Shown: piece by piece, positions 1 to 5,971 of the stretch
Layout of the letters: every line of letters begins with the position of its first letter
Numbering within the stretch: position 1 is the stretch's first letter
Source: an uncultured Erysipelotrichaceae bacterium
GTDB lineage: Bacteria > Bacillota_I > Bacilli_A > Erysipelotrichales > Erysipelotrichaceae
DNA: 8,520 nucleotides
Direction of reading: 5' to 3'
NCBI GenBank assembly: GCA_902796465.1
Contig: CADBPK010000104.1
Span: 1 to 8,520 of the forward strand
Notes under the pieces: model-generated
The model's database searches: none
The model's input: only the letters and a program-made list of their open reading frames with translations
What the model was told of the DNA's origin: nothing
Program-made: the position numbers and the translations under genes

Positions 1-6
1 AAAGAG

Positions 7-30
7 AAAGCCAGCTGTCAGGCTGGCTTT
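7..30 (-). terminator. Intrinsic terminator after the sirtuin gene
   Basis: AAAGCCAG at 7-14 pairs with CTGGCTTT at 23-30, giving an 8-bp stem that extends by C15-G22. Reading on the minus strand, the stem follows the sirtuin stop codon (31-33) directly and is followed by a T-rich stretch (bases 9-1). On the plus strand the stem is followed by TTTTT up to base 32, so it could also stop transcription arriving from a gene to the left of the window. Confidence 0.8.
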
Positions 31-759
31 TTAGCGTGCGATCAGTTTCGGGAAGACGTTTGAGAAACTGTCCTGGATCAGAAGATCTGCGTAGTCATCA
101 TACGGCGTTGCTGACCGGTTGATCAGGACGAGCTTGTTTCCTTTGAAATACCGGACCATGCCGGCAGCCGGATATACAACAAGGGAAGTACCCAGTACGA
201 TCAGCGTATCGGCAGATGTAATAGCATTCAGTGCACCGTACATAACGGACTGGTCGAGTCCTTCCTCATACAGGACAACATCCGGTTTGATCATGCCTCC
301 GCAGGAATCGCAGAAGGGGATGTCATCCGCATCTCGGATATATTCCGCATCAAAGAATTTTCCGCATCCGGTGCAGTAATTCCGCAGGATGGATCCATGC
401 AGTTCATAGACTTTTTTCGAACCGGCCTTCTGATGCAGACCGTCAATATTCTGGGTGACAACACCAATGCATTTACCGATTTTTTCAAGATCTGCCATGA
501 ATGTGTGGGTTCGGTTCGGCTGTGCATCCAGTACCAGCATTTTATCCTTGTAGAAACGATAGAATTCCTTCGGATCATGAACAAAGAAGGAATGGGAAAT
601 GATCTGTTCCGGCGGATAACGGTACTGCAGGTTGTAGAGACCGTCCTGGCTGCGGAAATCGGGAATGCCGCTGTCAGTGGAAACGCCGGCACCGGTAAAG
701 AAAACGATTCTTTCACTTGTGTCAATAATTTTCTGAAGCTGTTCGATTTTATCTGTCAT
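31..759 (-). CDS. cobB: NAD-dependent protein deacylase, class U sirtuin (Sir2/CobB type)
   Basis: This cytoplasmic enzyme of 242 residues should remove acetyl or related acyl groups from protein lysines, consuming NAD+ and releasing nicotinamide and O-acyl-ADP-ribose. The whole sirtuin core is visible: the NAD-binding GAGVSTDSGIPDFR starting near residue 23, QNIDGLH at 103-109, the catalytic His121 in ELHGS, a four-cysteine zinc ribbon (C129, C132, C150, C153), KPDVVLYEE at 158-166, and GTSLVVYPAAG at 190-200. Length and motifs resemble the Thermotoga maritima Sir2 enzyme, the class U prototype. There is no fused extra domain, so this is a housekeeping deacylase rather than a large defence-type SIR2 protein. 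The ATG at 759 is preceded by AGGAGG (773-768) with 8-nt spacing, inside the end of the upstream WYL regulator gene. The two genes overlap by 11 bp and are probably cotranscribed and translationally coupled. The gene symbol is a family name; substrates cannot be read from sequence. Confidence 0.95.
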   Translation of the reverse strand: MTDKIEQLQKIIDTSERIVFFTGAGVSTDSGIPDFRSQDGLYNLQYRYPPEQIISHSFFVHDPKEFYRFYKDKMLVLDAQPNRTHTFMADLEKIGKCIGVVTQNIDGLHQKAGSKKVYELHGSILRNYCTGCGKFFDAEYIRDADDIPFCDSCGGMIKPDVVLYEEGLDQSVMYGALNAITSADTLIVLGTSLVVYPAAGMVRYFKGNKLVLINRSATPYDDYADLLIQDSFSNVFPKLIAR

Positions 760-1738
760 TCTTTAATCCTCCTGCATATGTTGACATGATATGCTCTCCT
801 GTTTTCCGGATCTCCCGGATCAGAGATTCAGGTTTCAGCACTGTAATGCGGTCGCAGAACTGCAGCAGCCATCCTGTCAATGTCGGTGTTACGGCAGTCC
901 TGATGCTGGCGGTAAACCAGTCGTCAGAAACTTCGGAAATGATGATGTTCTTTCCGAATTCGTCAAACAGGATACCCGCAGTGTCCGTGCGGCACTTCAG
1001 GGTAACGGTTTCTGCGGTTCCGTGATACATATTGAACGATGCGCGCATATGGTCATCGATGCGGAAAGGCTTCCTTTCATATTCTTTGTCCAGAATGCGC
1101 AGATCTTCCATTTTATCCAGTCTGTAGTTGGCAAACCCGTGATGATTTTCCGCATATATCACACAATAGTATTTTCCGTTTCCGGAAACAACAGCGTACG
1201 GATCACCCAGATAGCGTTCTTTTTTCCGGCGGTATTTTTTCTGCTTTGTGACTGTGTAGTCAAAATAATAGAATGAGATTTTCTTCTGGCTTCTGACGGC
1301 GGAAAGCAGTGTGTGTATGGAATCAAGCGTACGGGTTCCTTCCTCATGCTGCGGTGTCAGCGAGATCTGACTGAGAAAACGACGCTCATGGACGGAAAGG
1401 GAAGAACCAATCACTTCATTGAGTACGGTCCGGTCTTCTTCCGACAGGAATCGGATCCGGCTGACAGCATCATTCAGTACGAAAGCCTGATCCAGCGACA
1501 TTGTTCTGCAGAGATAATATCCCTGTGTTGTCTTATGGTTGACAAAGCGGATATCGATCCCTTCATCCTGCATGGCATGGATGTAGGAAAGAATAGTCCG
1601 GGAATCGGGACTGATCCCGTATTCGGTTTCCAGAAACGCTATGATCCCGGGCATCGACATCAAATGATCCCGGTCTGTATTTTCAGCCAGGACAGAGTAA
1701 AGAATATAAGGAATTCTTGCCCGGTCGCCTTTTTTCAT
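749..1738 (-). CDS. WYL-domain transcriptional regulator
   Basis: This is a predicted DNA-binding regulator of 329 residues with the usual architecture: an N-terminal winged helix-turn-helix (about 5-65, including the YGISPDSRTILSYIHAMQ helix region), a WYL ligand-sensing domain (about 138-215) and a C-terminal WCX-like region (about 243-318). The WYL core is recognisable from ISFYYFDY at 154-161, GDPYAVV at 178-184 and ANYRLDKM at 203-210. The name-giving W-Y-L tripeptide reads Y190-Y191-C192 here, a common kind of variation. WYL proteins are known to bind small ligands or nucleic acid and to control varied operons; the ligand here is unknown. The gene overlaps the sirtuin gene by 11 bp, so autoregulation of this pair is a reasonable inference. 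No Shine-Dalgarno sequence precedes the ATG, and a consensus -10 box lies only 11 nt upstream, suggesting a leaderless or nearly leaderless message. The start is kept because the sequence downstream of it matches the usual beginning of the HTH domain. Confidence 0.9.
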   Translation of the reverse strand: MKKGDRARIPYILYSVLAENTDRDHLMSMPGIIAFLETEYGISPDSRTILSYIHAMQDEGIDIRFVNHKTTQGYYLCRTMSLDQAFVLNDAVSRIRFLSEEDRTVLNEVIGSSLSVHERRFLSQISLTPQHEEGTRTLDSIHTLLSAVRSQKKISFYYFDYTVTKQKKYRRKKERYLGDPYAVVSGNGKYYCVIYAENHHGFANYRLDKMEDLRILDKEYERKPFRIDDHMRASFNMYHGTAETVTLKCRTDTAGILFDEFGKNIIISEVSDDWFTASIRTAVTPTLTGWLLQFCDRITVLKPESLIREIRKTGEHIMSTYAGGLKNDR

Positions 1739-1749
1739 ATCTTTTTATC

Positions 1750-1755
1750 ATTATA
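1750..1755 (-). promoter_or_regulatory. Consensus -10 box for the WYL-sirtuin unit
   Basis: Reading on the minus strand, 1755-1750 is a perfect TATAAT. Only 11 nt separate it from the regulator's ATG (1738), so transcription would begin about 4 nt before the start codon. No convincing -35 hexamer is present at 16-18 nt. There is no purine-rich ribosome binding site in the gap. The box could be a chance match in AT-rich DNA. Confidence 0.5.
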
Positions 1756-1819
1756 CAAAAAAACGCAATCCGATAAAACATGAAGCAGCTAAAATGCATA
1801 CAGAAATGAGGTATGAGAT

Positions 1820-2350
1820 ATGAAAAAGAAAGATAAACTGTTATTGGCGCTCGGCCTGATGATGGCCGGTTTCGGATATCTGGTTTCCTTCGAGCACAAA
1901 GCCGCCGCAGCTGCGGGACTGTGTGCCCTTATTCTCAGCATGGAAGCACACAGCTGGAAACAGATCCGGGAAGCAGCAGTTATGGCCGTGCTTCCCATGA
2001 CGGCACAGCTCTTTCTGATGAAAGCGGTATTTCCGGAAGATCTGCCGTCCCTCGGCATACTGATTGCTTTCAATACACTGATTACCTGCATGTGGTCTTT
2101 TGATGAAGATGAAGTGCTGGATAAGCCGATGCAGTATATGATGGTCTGCATGACAGTTTCCTTCCTGGGAGCCATGATTCTTCCCGGACCGTTTCTCAGC
2201 AGGATGACAGGACTGCCTGATCAGGGATTCCTGCAGATGATCACACTGATCGGATTTATCTACATGCCGTCATGTCTCCTGTATGTTTTCCGCTGCAGTC
2301 TATTCCTGCGAGAAGTTCCCGGCACAAGGCTGTTTCATCCCGAACATTAG
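1820..2350 (+). CDS. Hypothetical polytopic membrane protein, 176 residues
   Basis: I do not recognise this family. The protein is strongly hydrophobic, with about six predicted membrane segments at roughly 7-24, 26-42, 50-70, 77-92, 104-122 and 138-158. It has a positively charged N-terminus (MKKKDK), an acidic patch DEDEV between segments four and five (95-99), and a short charged C-terminus ending in HPEH. No catalytic or binding motif stands out. The ATG at 1820 is preceded by GAGGT (1808-1812) with 7-nt spacing, which supports this start. The gene is divergent from the WYL regulator across an 81-bp gap and is followed at once by its own hairpin terminator, so it is probably monocistronic. 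A role in the envelope or in transport is only a guess from hydrophobicity. Confidence 0.8.
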   Translation: MKKKDKLLLALGLMMAGFGYLVSFEHKAAAAAGLCALILSMEAHSWKQIREAAVMAVLPMTAQLFLMKAVFPEDLPSLGILIAFNTLITCMWSFDEDEVLDKPMQYMMVCMTVSFLGAMILPGPFLSRMTGLPDQGFLQMITLIGFIYMPSCLLYVFRCSLFLREVPGTRLFHPEH

Positions 2351-2376
2351 CTGTCTGTCATCGGACAGCTTTTTTC
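2349..2376 (+). terminator. Intrinsic terminator after the 176-residue membrane protein gene
   Basis: AGCTGTC at 2349-2355 pairs with GACAGCT at 2364-2370, a 7-bp stem with an 8-nt loop, followed by TTTTTT at 2370-2375. The stem begins within the stop codon (TAG, 2348-2350). It separates this gene from the promoter of the next unit. Confidence 0.8.
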
Positions 2377-2393
2377 ATTTGCCGGATATGTTT

Positions 2394-2422
2394 CTGATGC
2401 GATGCCTGTTTTGTGATACAAT
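2394..2422 (+). promoter_or_regulatory. Extended -10 promoter for the membrane protein-alanine racemase unit
   Basis: TACAAT at 2417-2422 is preceded by TG at 2414-2415 with one base between, the extended -10 arrangement. A weak -35 (CTGATG, 2394-2399) lies 17 bp upstream, as expected when an extended -10 compensates. Transcription would start near 2429, leaving a short leader that holds the ribosome binding site at 2434-2441. Confidence 0.55.
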
Positions 2423-2447
2423 TTCGGATAGCGAAGGGAGGCATATT

Positions 2448-2885
2448 ATGCAGATTTACAATTCGAATCTTCTTGATCACGGAAAAAGATTCTATCTGGC
2501 AATCGCTGCCGGGCTTCTCAGCGCGCTCGTTCTGGGTATTGTTTATGGTCTGATCAGTTCTGTTCTGCGTGTGCAGGCGTCAATCTTCTTTATCGGCTGC
2601 GGCTGGTGCATCGGGGAAGTGATCAGGAGAACCGGAAGGGGAGTCGGCACCAAATTCAGCATACTCGGCGCATTATGCACACTGCTGTGCATTTTGATCG
2701 GGGATGTTACCGCGATGGCAGGCTTCAAAGGATTATTCTCACTGATCATTGATCCGTCCGGGTGGCTTGTATTTCTCCGCGCATGGGCGGCCATGTTCCT
2801 GAGCACAAATATTAACGCACTGCTTGGACTGATTATGCGGGCTGCCGGCGTTTATTTCGGATATACGAATTCAGCAATTTACTGA
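2448..2885 (+). CDS. Hypothetical small polytopic membrane protein, 145 residues
   Basis: I do not recognise the family. The protein has four or five predicted membrane segments at about 15-38, 43-58, 68-88, possibly 94-110, and 118-137. A basic, glycine-rich loop lies between the second and third (RRTGRGVGTKF, 60-70), and glycine and alanine are frequent in the helices. The ATG at 2448 is chosen because AAGGGAGG (2434-2441) sits 6 nt upstream. An in-frame upstream ATG at 2283 would overlap the previous gene and read through its terminator and this unit's promoter, so it is rejected. The TGA stop (2883-2885) overlaps the ribosome binding site of the alanine racemase gene, so the two genes are almost certainly cotranscribed and coupled. 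That linkage hints at an envelope role but does not prove one. Confidence 0.85.
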   Translation: MQIYNSNLLDHGKRFYLAIAAGLLSALVLGIVYGLISSVLRVQASIFFIGCGWCIGEVIRRTGRGVGTKFSILGALCTLLCILIGDVTAMAGFKGLFSLIIDPSGWLVFLRAWAAMFLSTNINALLGLIMRAAGVYFGYTNSAIY

Positions 2886-2892
2886 GGTGAAT

Positions 2893-4002
2893 ATGTACAG
2901 AGACACATGGATGGAAGTGGATCTGGATGCGATCGCTTCCAATTTCAGGGAAATCAAAAAAATATGCGGCAAAAAAATGATTGCCGTTCTGAAAGCCGAT
3001 GCCTACGGCAGCGGTGATATCTATGTTGCGGACACGGTTCTGGAAGCCGGGGCTGAAATGATTGCGGTCTCCAGCCTTGATGAAGCACTGATCTTCCGGA
3101 ATGAAGGGTACACAGGAGAGATCCTGATACTCGGCGCAGTTCCGGCGCAGTTTATTCCGAAATTGATCCGTCATAATATCAGCGTCAATGCATACAGCAG
3201 GAAATGGGCGGAAGAAGCGGCTGCGAAAGGATGCAGGGGGCTCAAGGTGCATCTGAAAGTGGATACCGGCATGAACCGGCTCGGTTTCAAGGAATGCTCG
3301 GACCTGAAAGAAGGCTTTGATATTCTGCAGAAAGCAGGATGCCGGATGGAAGGTATTTTTACTCACTTCTGCTGTGCTGATACTGATCCCCAGCTGACGC
3401 AGGCGCAGTTTGAACGGTTCCGGGAAGCAGTCAATTATCTCGCGTATGATTTTCCTTGGATCCACTGTGACAACAGTGATGCAACGATATGGTTCAAAGA
3501 CGATCTTTCCAATGCATGCCGGCTCGGTATTTCCATGTACGGGATCTCGGGATTTAAAAACGATCTTCAGCATCCGCTGAGTTTATGGTCCAAAATATCC
3601 ATGGTCAAGACAGTCCGCAAAGGAGAAACGATCGGATACGGCGCAACCTATACTGCGGACAGTGACCAGATCATTGCGACATTGCCGATCGGTTATGCGG
3701 ACGGGTTTATCCGTGCCAATCAGGGCAGGAAGGTATATGCAGGCGGACAATATGCCGAGATCGTAGGCAGGGTATGTATGGATCAGTGCATGATCCGCCT
3801 TGACAGTGTCCTTCCGGAAGGGACAGAAGCTGAAATATTCGGCCCGCATATCTCACTGGAAGAAATGGCGGAAGATCTTCACACGATCCCATATGAGATC
3901 ATCTGTCTGATCTCATCGCGGGTAACGAGAAAGTATATCCGTGACGGAAAGAAGTATGACGAAGAAAATACCCGCATGGTCAGAAGCCGCATTACAAAAT
4001 AA
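2893..4002 (+). CDS. alr: Alanine racemase (PLP-dependent)
   Basis: This cytoplasmic fold-type III enzyme of 369 residues interconverts L- and D-alanine for peptidoglycan precursors. An N-terminal PLP barrel carries the cofactor lysine K34 in VLKADAYGSG. KVDTGMNRLGF (122-132) supplies the equivalents of the carbamylated lysine (K122) and Arg129. RLGISMYG (210-217) contains a PLP-interacting Arg. In the C-terminal beta domain, Y249 in IGYGATY is the catalytic tyrosine, IGYADG (266-271) and CMDQCM (295-300) are conserved, and the protein ends with ISSRVTRKY. In Geobacillus Alr the corresponding segment is ISYRVPR, so the active-site tyrosine there (Tyr354) is Ser342 here. The usual His of KADAYGHG is Ser40. 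I chose ATG 2893, giving MYRDTWMEVDLDAI as is usual for the family, with GAGG at 2884-2887 spaced 5 nt. A GTG at 2887 in the same frame overlaps that site. Alanine is the likely substrate, but serine activity is conceivable. Confidence 0.95.
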   Translation: MYRDTWMEVDLDAIASNFREIKKICGKKMIAVLKADAYGSGDIYVADTVLEAGAEMIAVSSLDEALIFRNEGYTGEILILGAVPAQFIPKLIRHNISVNAYSRKWAEEAAAKGCRGLKVHLKVDTGMNRLGFKECSDLKEGFDILQKAGCRMEGIFTHFCCADTDPQLTQAQFERFREAVNYLAYDFPWIHCDNSDATIWFKDDLSNACRLGISMYGISGFKNDLQHPLSLWSKISMVKTVRKGETIGYGATYTADSDQIIATLPIGYADGFIRANQGRKVYAGGQYAEIVGRVCMDQCMIRLDSVLPEGTEAEIFGPHISLEEMAEDLHTIPYEIICLISSRVTRKYIRDGKKYDEENTRMVRSRITK

Positions 4003-4066
4003 AAAGCAGAGATCATAAAAGAATCTCCCGGAATGTTCGGGAGATTCTTTGCGTTTTCTGCTTTTT
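4001..4066. terminator. Nested bidirectional terminator between alr and the lipoprotein gene
   Basis: An inner 13-bp perfect stem (4018-4030 with 4038-4050, ending CTCCCG/CGGGAG) with a 7-nt loop lies inside an outer 10-bp stem in which AAAAAGCAGA (4001-4010) pairs with TCTGCTTTTT (4057-4066). T-rich tracts follow the inner stem on both strands. The outer arms include two bases of each converging gene's stop codon (4000-4002 and 4065-4067), so the structure occupies the entire gap. Confidence 0.85.
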
Positions 4067-4823
4067 ACTTATTCCAGGATATGCCCCAGTCACCGCCTGT
4101 GCACCGGATCCAGATTTTGTAGGTGCCGGGCTCTACATTCGCTGTCTTTGAAACGGAATAATCACCGCCGGCATCGATCAGAGTTTCGACGGTCCGGTTG
4201 TCCATGTCAGTGATCCAGACACGAAGGGTTCCTTCACCGTAATGATGTGCATTGGCTGTAAAGAAACCGTTTGCCAGATCAAATGTCCATATCCGTGTTC
4301 CGTCTTCCTTGATCTTCATTTCATTCACTGTAGACGGCGTATCATCAATATTGGGAGGCTCCGGTGCAGGCTTCAATGGCTTCATGGTTACATCATCTCC
4401 GTACTGTTTTTCAGAAAGTGTATACACCCCGTTGACTTTCTGATAGACGAAACGGAATTCCTGCGATGAGAGCAGACTTCCGTCCATGTAGGAAAACTCG
4501 CCTGCGAGGACTGTGTCGGTTCCGTTTGTGACAGCTGAAAGAGAGGAGTCGTTGAATCCTTTATATGCGTCCTGACCGATCTCGGAAATGATCTGCTGGG
4601 CTGCCATCCGCCGCAGTTCCACCAGATCCTCCCCGGTCACTTCCATGCCGTAATTGGTTTGTTCGTTGTTTTCGGTATTATTATCTTTCCCTGTTTCCTG
4701 TCCTTCTGCATCCGTTTCTTCTGCGACCGGATCCGGTGTCTTAACGGGATCCTCTTTCTTCGCCGATGAACAGCCCGTCAGAAGGGTAAGGAAAACGGAG
4801 AAGATCAAAATCTTTTTATTCAT
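4065..4823 (-). CDS. Hypothetical lipoprotein, 252 residues
   Basis: The product is predicted to be a surface lipoprotein. A lysine-bearing N-terminus (MNKK), a hydrophobic stretch (5-16) and the lipobox L15-T16-G17-C18 indicate lipid attachment at Cys18 by Lgt and cleavage by signal peptidase II. An acidic, low-complexity linker rich in Asp, Glu, Thr and Asn follows (about 20-58). Then comes a globular middle region (about 60-150, with VELRRMAAQQIISEIGQDAY near its start) and a proline-rich spacer (KPAPEPPNIDDTP). A C-terminal domain rich in aromatics, Gly and Thr looks like a beta-sandwich (WTFDLANGFF ... RVWITDMDN ... GTYKIWIRCTGG). I cannot name either domain. ATG 4823 is used because AAGGGGG lies 8 nt upstream and the signal peptide starts there. 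The frame is open to 4895, but that start would push the signal peptide inward. A likely extended -10 promoter precedes the gene. The function is unknown. Confidence 0.85.
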   Translation of the reverse strand: MNKKILIFSVFLTLLTGCSSAKKEDPVKTPDPVAEETDAEGQETGKDNNTENNEQTNYGMEVTGEDLVELRRMAAQQIISEIGQDAYKGFNDSSLSAVTNGTDTVLAGEFSYMDGSLLSSQEFRFVYQKVNGVYTLSEKQYGDDVTMKPLKPAPEPPNIDDTPSTVNEMKIKEDGTRIWTFDLANGFFTANAHHYGEGTLRVWITDMDNRTVETLIDAGGDYSVSKTANVEPGTYKIWIRCTGGDWGISWNK

Positions 4824-4846
4824 ATCTTTCCCCCTTGGGCATAGTA

Positions 4847-4855
4847 ATATTAGCA
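4847..4855 (-). promoter_or_regulatory. Extended -10 promoter for the lipoprotein gene
   Basis: Reading on the minus strand, TG (4855-4854), one base, then TAATAT (4852-4847) forms an extended -10. Transcription would start near 4840, leaving a leader of about 17 nt with the ribosome binding site. The -35 region is weak. The site lies in the 129-bp divergent gap shared with the ROK kinase promoter. Confidence 0.45.
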
Positions 4856-4906
4856 TAAAATCGCTTCTGCGAATGTGTTTCGTGGAAGAATGCAAAAATT
4901 ATCATG

Positions 4907-4912
4907 TATAAT
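4907..4912 (+). promoter_or_regulatory. Consensus -10 box for the ROK kinase gene
   Basis: TATAAT at 4907-4912 is a perfect -10, with no good -35 at 16-18 bp. The start site would be near 4919, about 34 nt before the ATG at 4953, with AAAAAGGAG at 4933-4941 as ribosome binding site. Confidence 0.5.
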
Positions 4913-4952
4913 AAATACAACAGATAAGCAAGAAAAAGGAGCTATGGTAATT

Positions 4953-5855
4953 ATGAAAACTTATATCGGCATCGATCTGGGCGGAACAAATGTCCGGGTT
5001 GCTAAAATTTCTGAAGACGGCAAGGTCCTGTCACAGGTAAAAGGCCCGTCCTACGGAACAGAAGGCCCTGCAAAAGTTATGAAAAACCTGAAGGAAATGA
5101 TCCGTGAGATTCCGGATTGGAGAGAATGCAGCGGAATCGGCATCGGTGTTCCCGGACCGGTAGATACAAAAGCAGGCACAATGGTCCTTTCAACAAACCT
5201 TCCGGGTTTTTCCGGTTATCCGATAGCGGATGAACTGTCCAAAGAATTCGGTATGCCTGCATTCCTGGATAATGATGCGAATGTAGCCGGTCTTGCGGAA
5301 GCACTGGTAGGTGCCGGAAAGGGACTCGGAACAGTGTTCTATGTAACGATTTCTACAGGAATCGGCGGCGTTCTGGTCGTAAACGGCAAGACAGTTTCCG
5401 GAAAACATGGTTTCGGCGGCGAAATCGCAAATATCATCATTGACCGTGACCGTGAGAAGATCAACTACCTCAATGTCGGTGCTGTTGAGAACGAAGCAAG
5501 CGGAACAGCGATCACCCGCAAGGGCAAAGCTGCCTTCGGCGATGACAAGATCCAGCATGCCGGAAATGTACTTGATCTCGCTGCCAAGGGCGATGAAAAA
5601 GCAAAAGAGATCAAGGCGTGCATGGAAAAGGATCTCGGCCAGCTGTTCGCTACTATCGCATGTGTATGCGATCCGGATATGTTTATCATCGGCGGCGGCA
5701 TGACCAAATCCGCAGACAAGTTCCTGCCGGGTGTTATTGAACAGTACAAGGCAATGTCCCACACAGCTGTCCATGATACACCGTTCGTAATCGCAGGTCT
5801 CGAAGAACCGGGCATTATCGGCGCAGCGATGCTGCCAGTCAGCAACGGCATCTGA
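4953..5855 (+). CDS. ROK-family sugar kinase lacking the zinc site (glucokinase-like)
   Basis: This cytoplasmic kinase of 300 residues should phosphorylate a hexose or N-acyl hexosamine with ATP. Visible motifs are the N-terminal phosphate loop GIDLGGTNVRVAKI (6-19), GIGIGVPGPVD (61-71), the sugar-binding and catalytic FLDNDANVAGLAEA (104-117, base Asp108), the second phosphate motif TISTGIGGVLV (132-142), GGEIAN (155-160), EASGTAI (181-187), and the adenosine motif FIIGGGM (244-250). The usual ROK zinc module is gone. The His of GEIGH is Asn160, and where CxCGxxGCxE is expected the protein reads LNVGAVE (173-179), with two Cys replaced and three residues, including the third Cys, deleted. 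Because the catalytic Asp and ATP motifs are intact it is probably active, but zinc-free. Substrate is not decidable; glucose is the default family guess. ATG 4953 has AGGAG 11 nt upstream; ATG 4944, in frame, has only 2-nt spacing. The gene stands alone with its own promoter and terminator. Confidence 0.88.
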   Translation: MKTYIGIDLGGTNVRVAKISEDGKVLSQVKGPSYGTEGPAKVMKNLKEMIREIPDWRECSGIGIGVPGPVDTKAGTMVLSTNLPGFSGYPIADELSKEFGMPAFLDNDANVAGLAEALVGAGKGLGTVFYVTISTGIGGVLVVNGKTVSGKHGFGGEIANIIIDRDREKINYLNVGAVENEASGTAITRKGKAAFGDDKIQHAGNVLDLAAKGDEKAKEIKACMEKDLGQLFATIACVCDPDMFIIGGGMTKSADKFLPGVIEQYKAMSHTAVHDTPFVIAGLEEPGIIGAAMLPVSNGI

Positions 5856-5879
5856 TAACAGATATAAGGCAGTTTTAAG

Positions 5880-5907
5880 AGGCAGGAAAAATCATTTCCT
5901 GCCTTTT
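5880..5907 (+). terminator. Intrinsic terminator after the ROK kinase gene
   Basis: AGGCAGGAAA (5880-5889) pairs perfectly with TTTCCTGCCT (5895-5904) around a 5-nt loop, followed by TTTT and then a further T-rich stretch. It begins 24 nt after the stop codon. Confidence 0.88.
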
Positions 5908-5916
5908 GATTTGGCA

Positions 5917-5945
5917 TTGACTGAAAGCCCGGCAGAAAAGATAAT
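5917..5945 (+). promoter_or_regulatory. Sigma-A-type promoter for the mntP-nuclease unit
   Basis: TTGACT (5917-5922, five of six consensus bases) and GATAAT (5940-5945, five of six) are separated by exactly 17 bp. This is the best promoter match in the window. Transcription would start near 5952, giving a leader of about 140 nt before the mntP ATG. Confidence 0.75.
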
Positions 5946-5949
5946 AAGT

Positions 5950-5971
5950 ATGTTGTATTTGAAAACAACAT
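5950..5971. promoter_or_regulatory. Dyad at the predicted mntP transcription start (operator or leader hairpin)
   Basis: ATGTTGT (5950-5956) and ACAACAT (5965-5971) form perfect 7-bp inverted arms around an 8-bp centre that is itself partly symmetric. The element begins 5 bp after the -10 box and covers roughly +1 to +20. It could be a repressor operator for a metal sensor or a hairpin at the 5' end of the transcript. It matches no operator consensus I can name, and no T-run follows it, so it is not a terminator. Confidence 0.4.

Noticed and set aside
31..759. Anti-phage SIR2 defence gene
   Set aside because: The protein is a short single-domain class U deacylase with an intact zinc ribbon and no effector fusion, unlike known SIR2 defence proteins.
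2833..3573. Long minus-strand open frame of 246 codons
   Set aside because: It lies antisense within alr, whose motifs are unequivocal; it is a shadow frame.
2448..4002. Split VanT-like serine racemase (membrane part plus racemase part)
   Set aside because: The 145-residue membrane protein is far smaller than the VanT membrane domain and shows no acyltransferase-like features, and there are no van neighbours.
4875..4895. Extended, mutually overlapping starts for the lipoprotein (4895) and ROK kinase (4875)
   Set aside because: Both longer forms would displace the signal peptide or the N-terminal phosphate motif and cover the promoters. Good ribosome sites point to 4823 and 4953.
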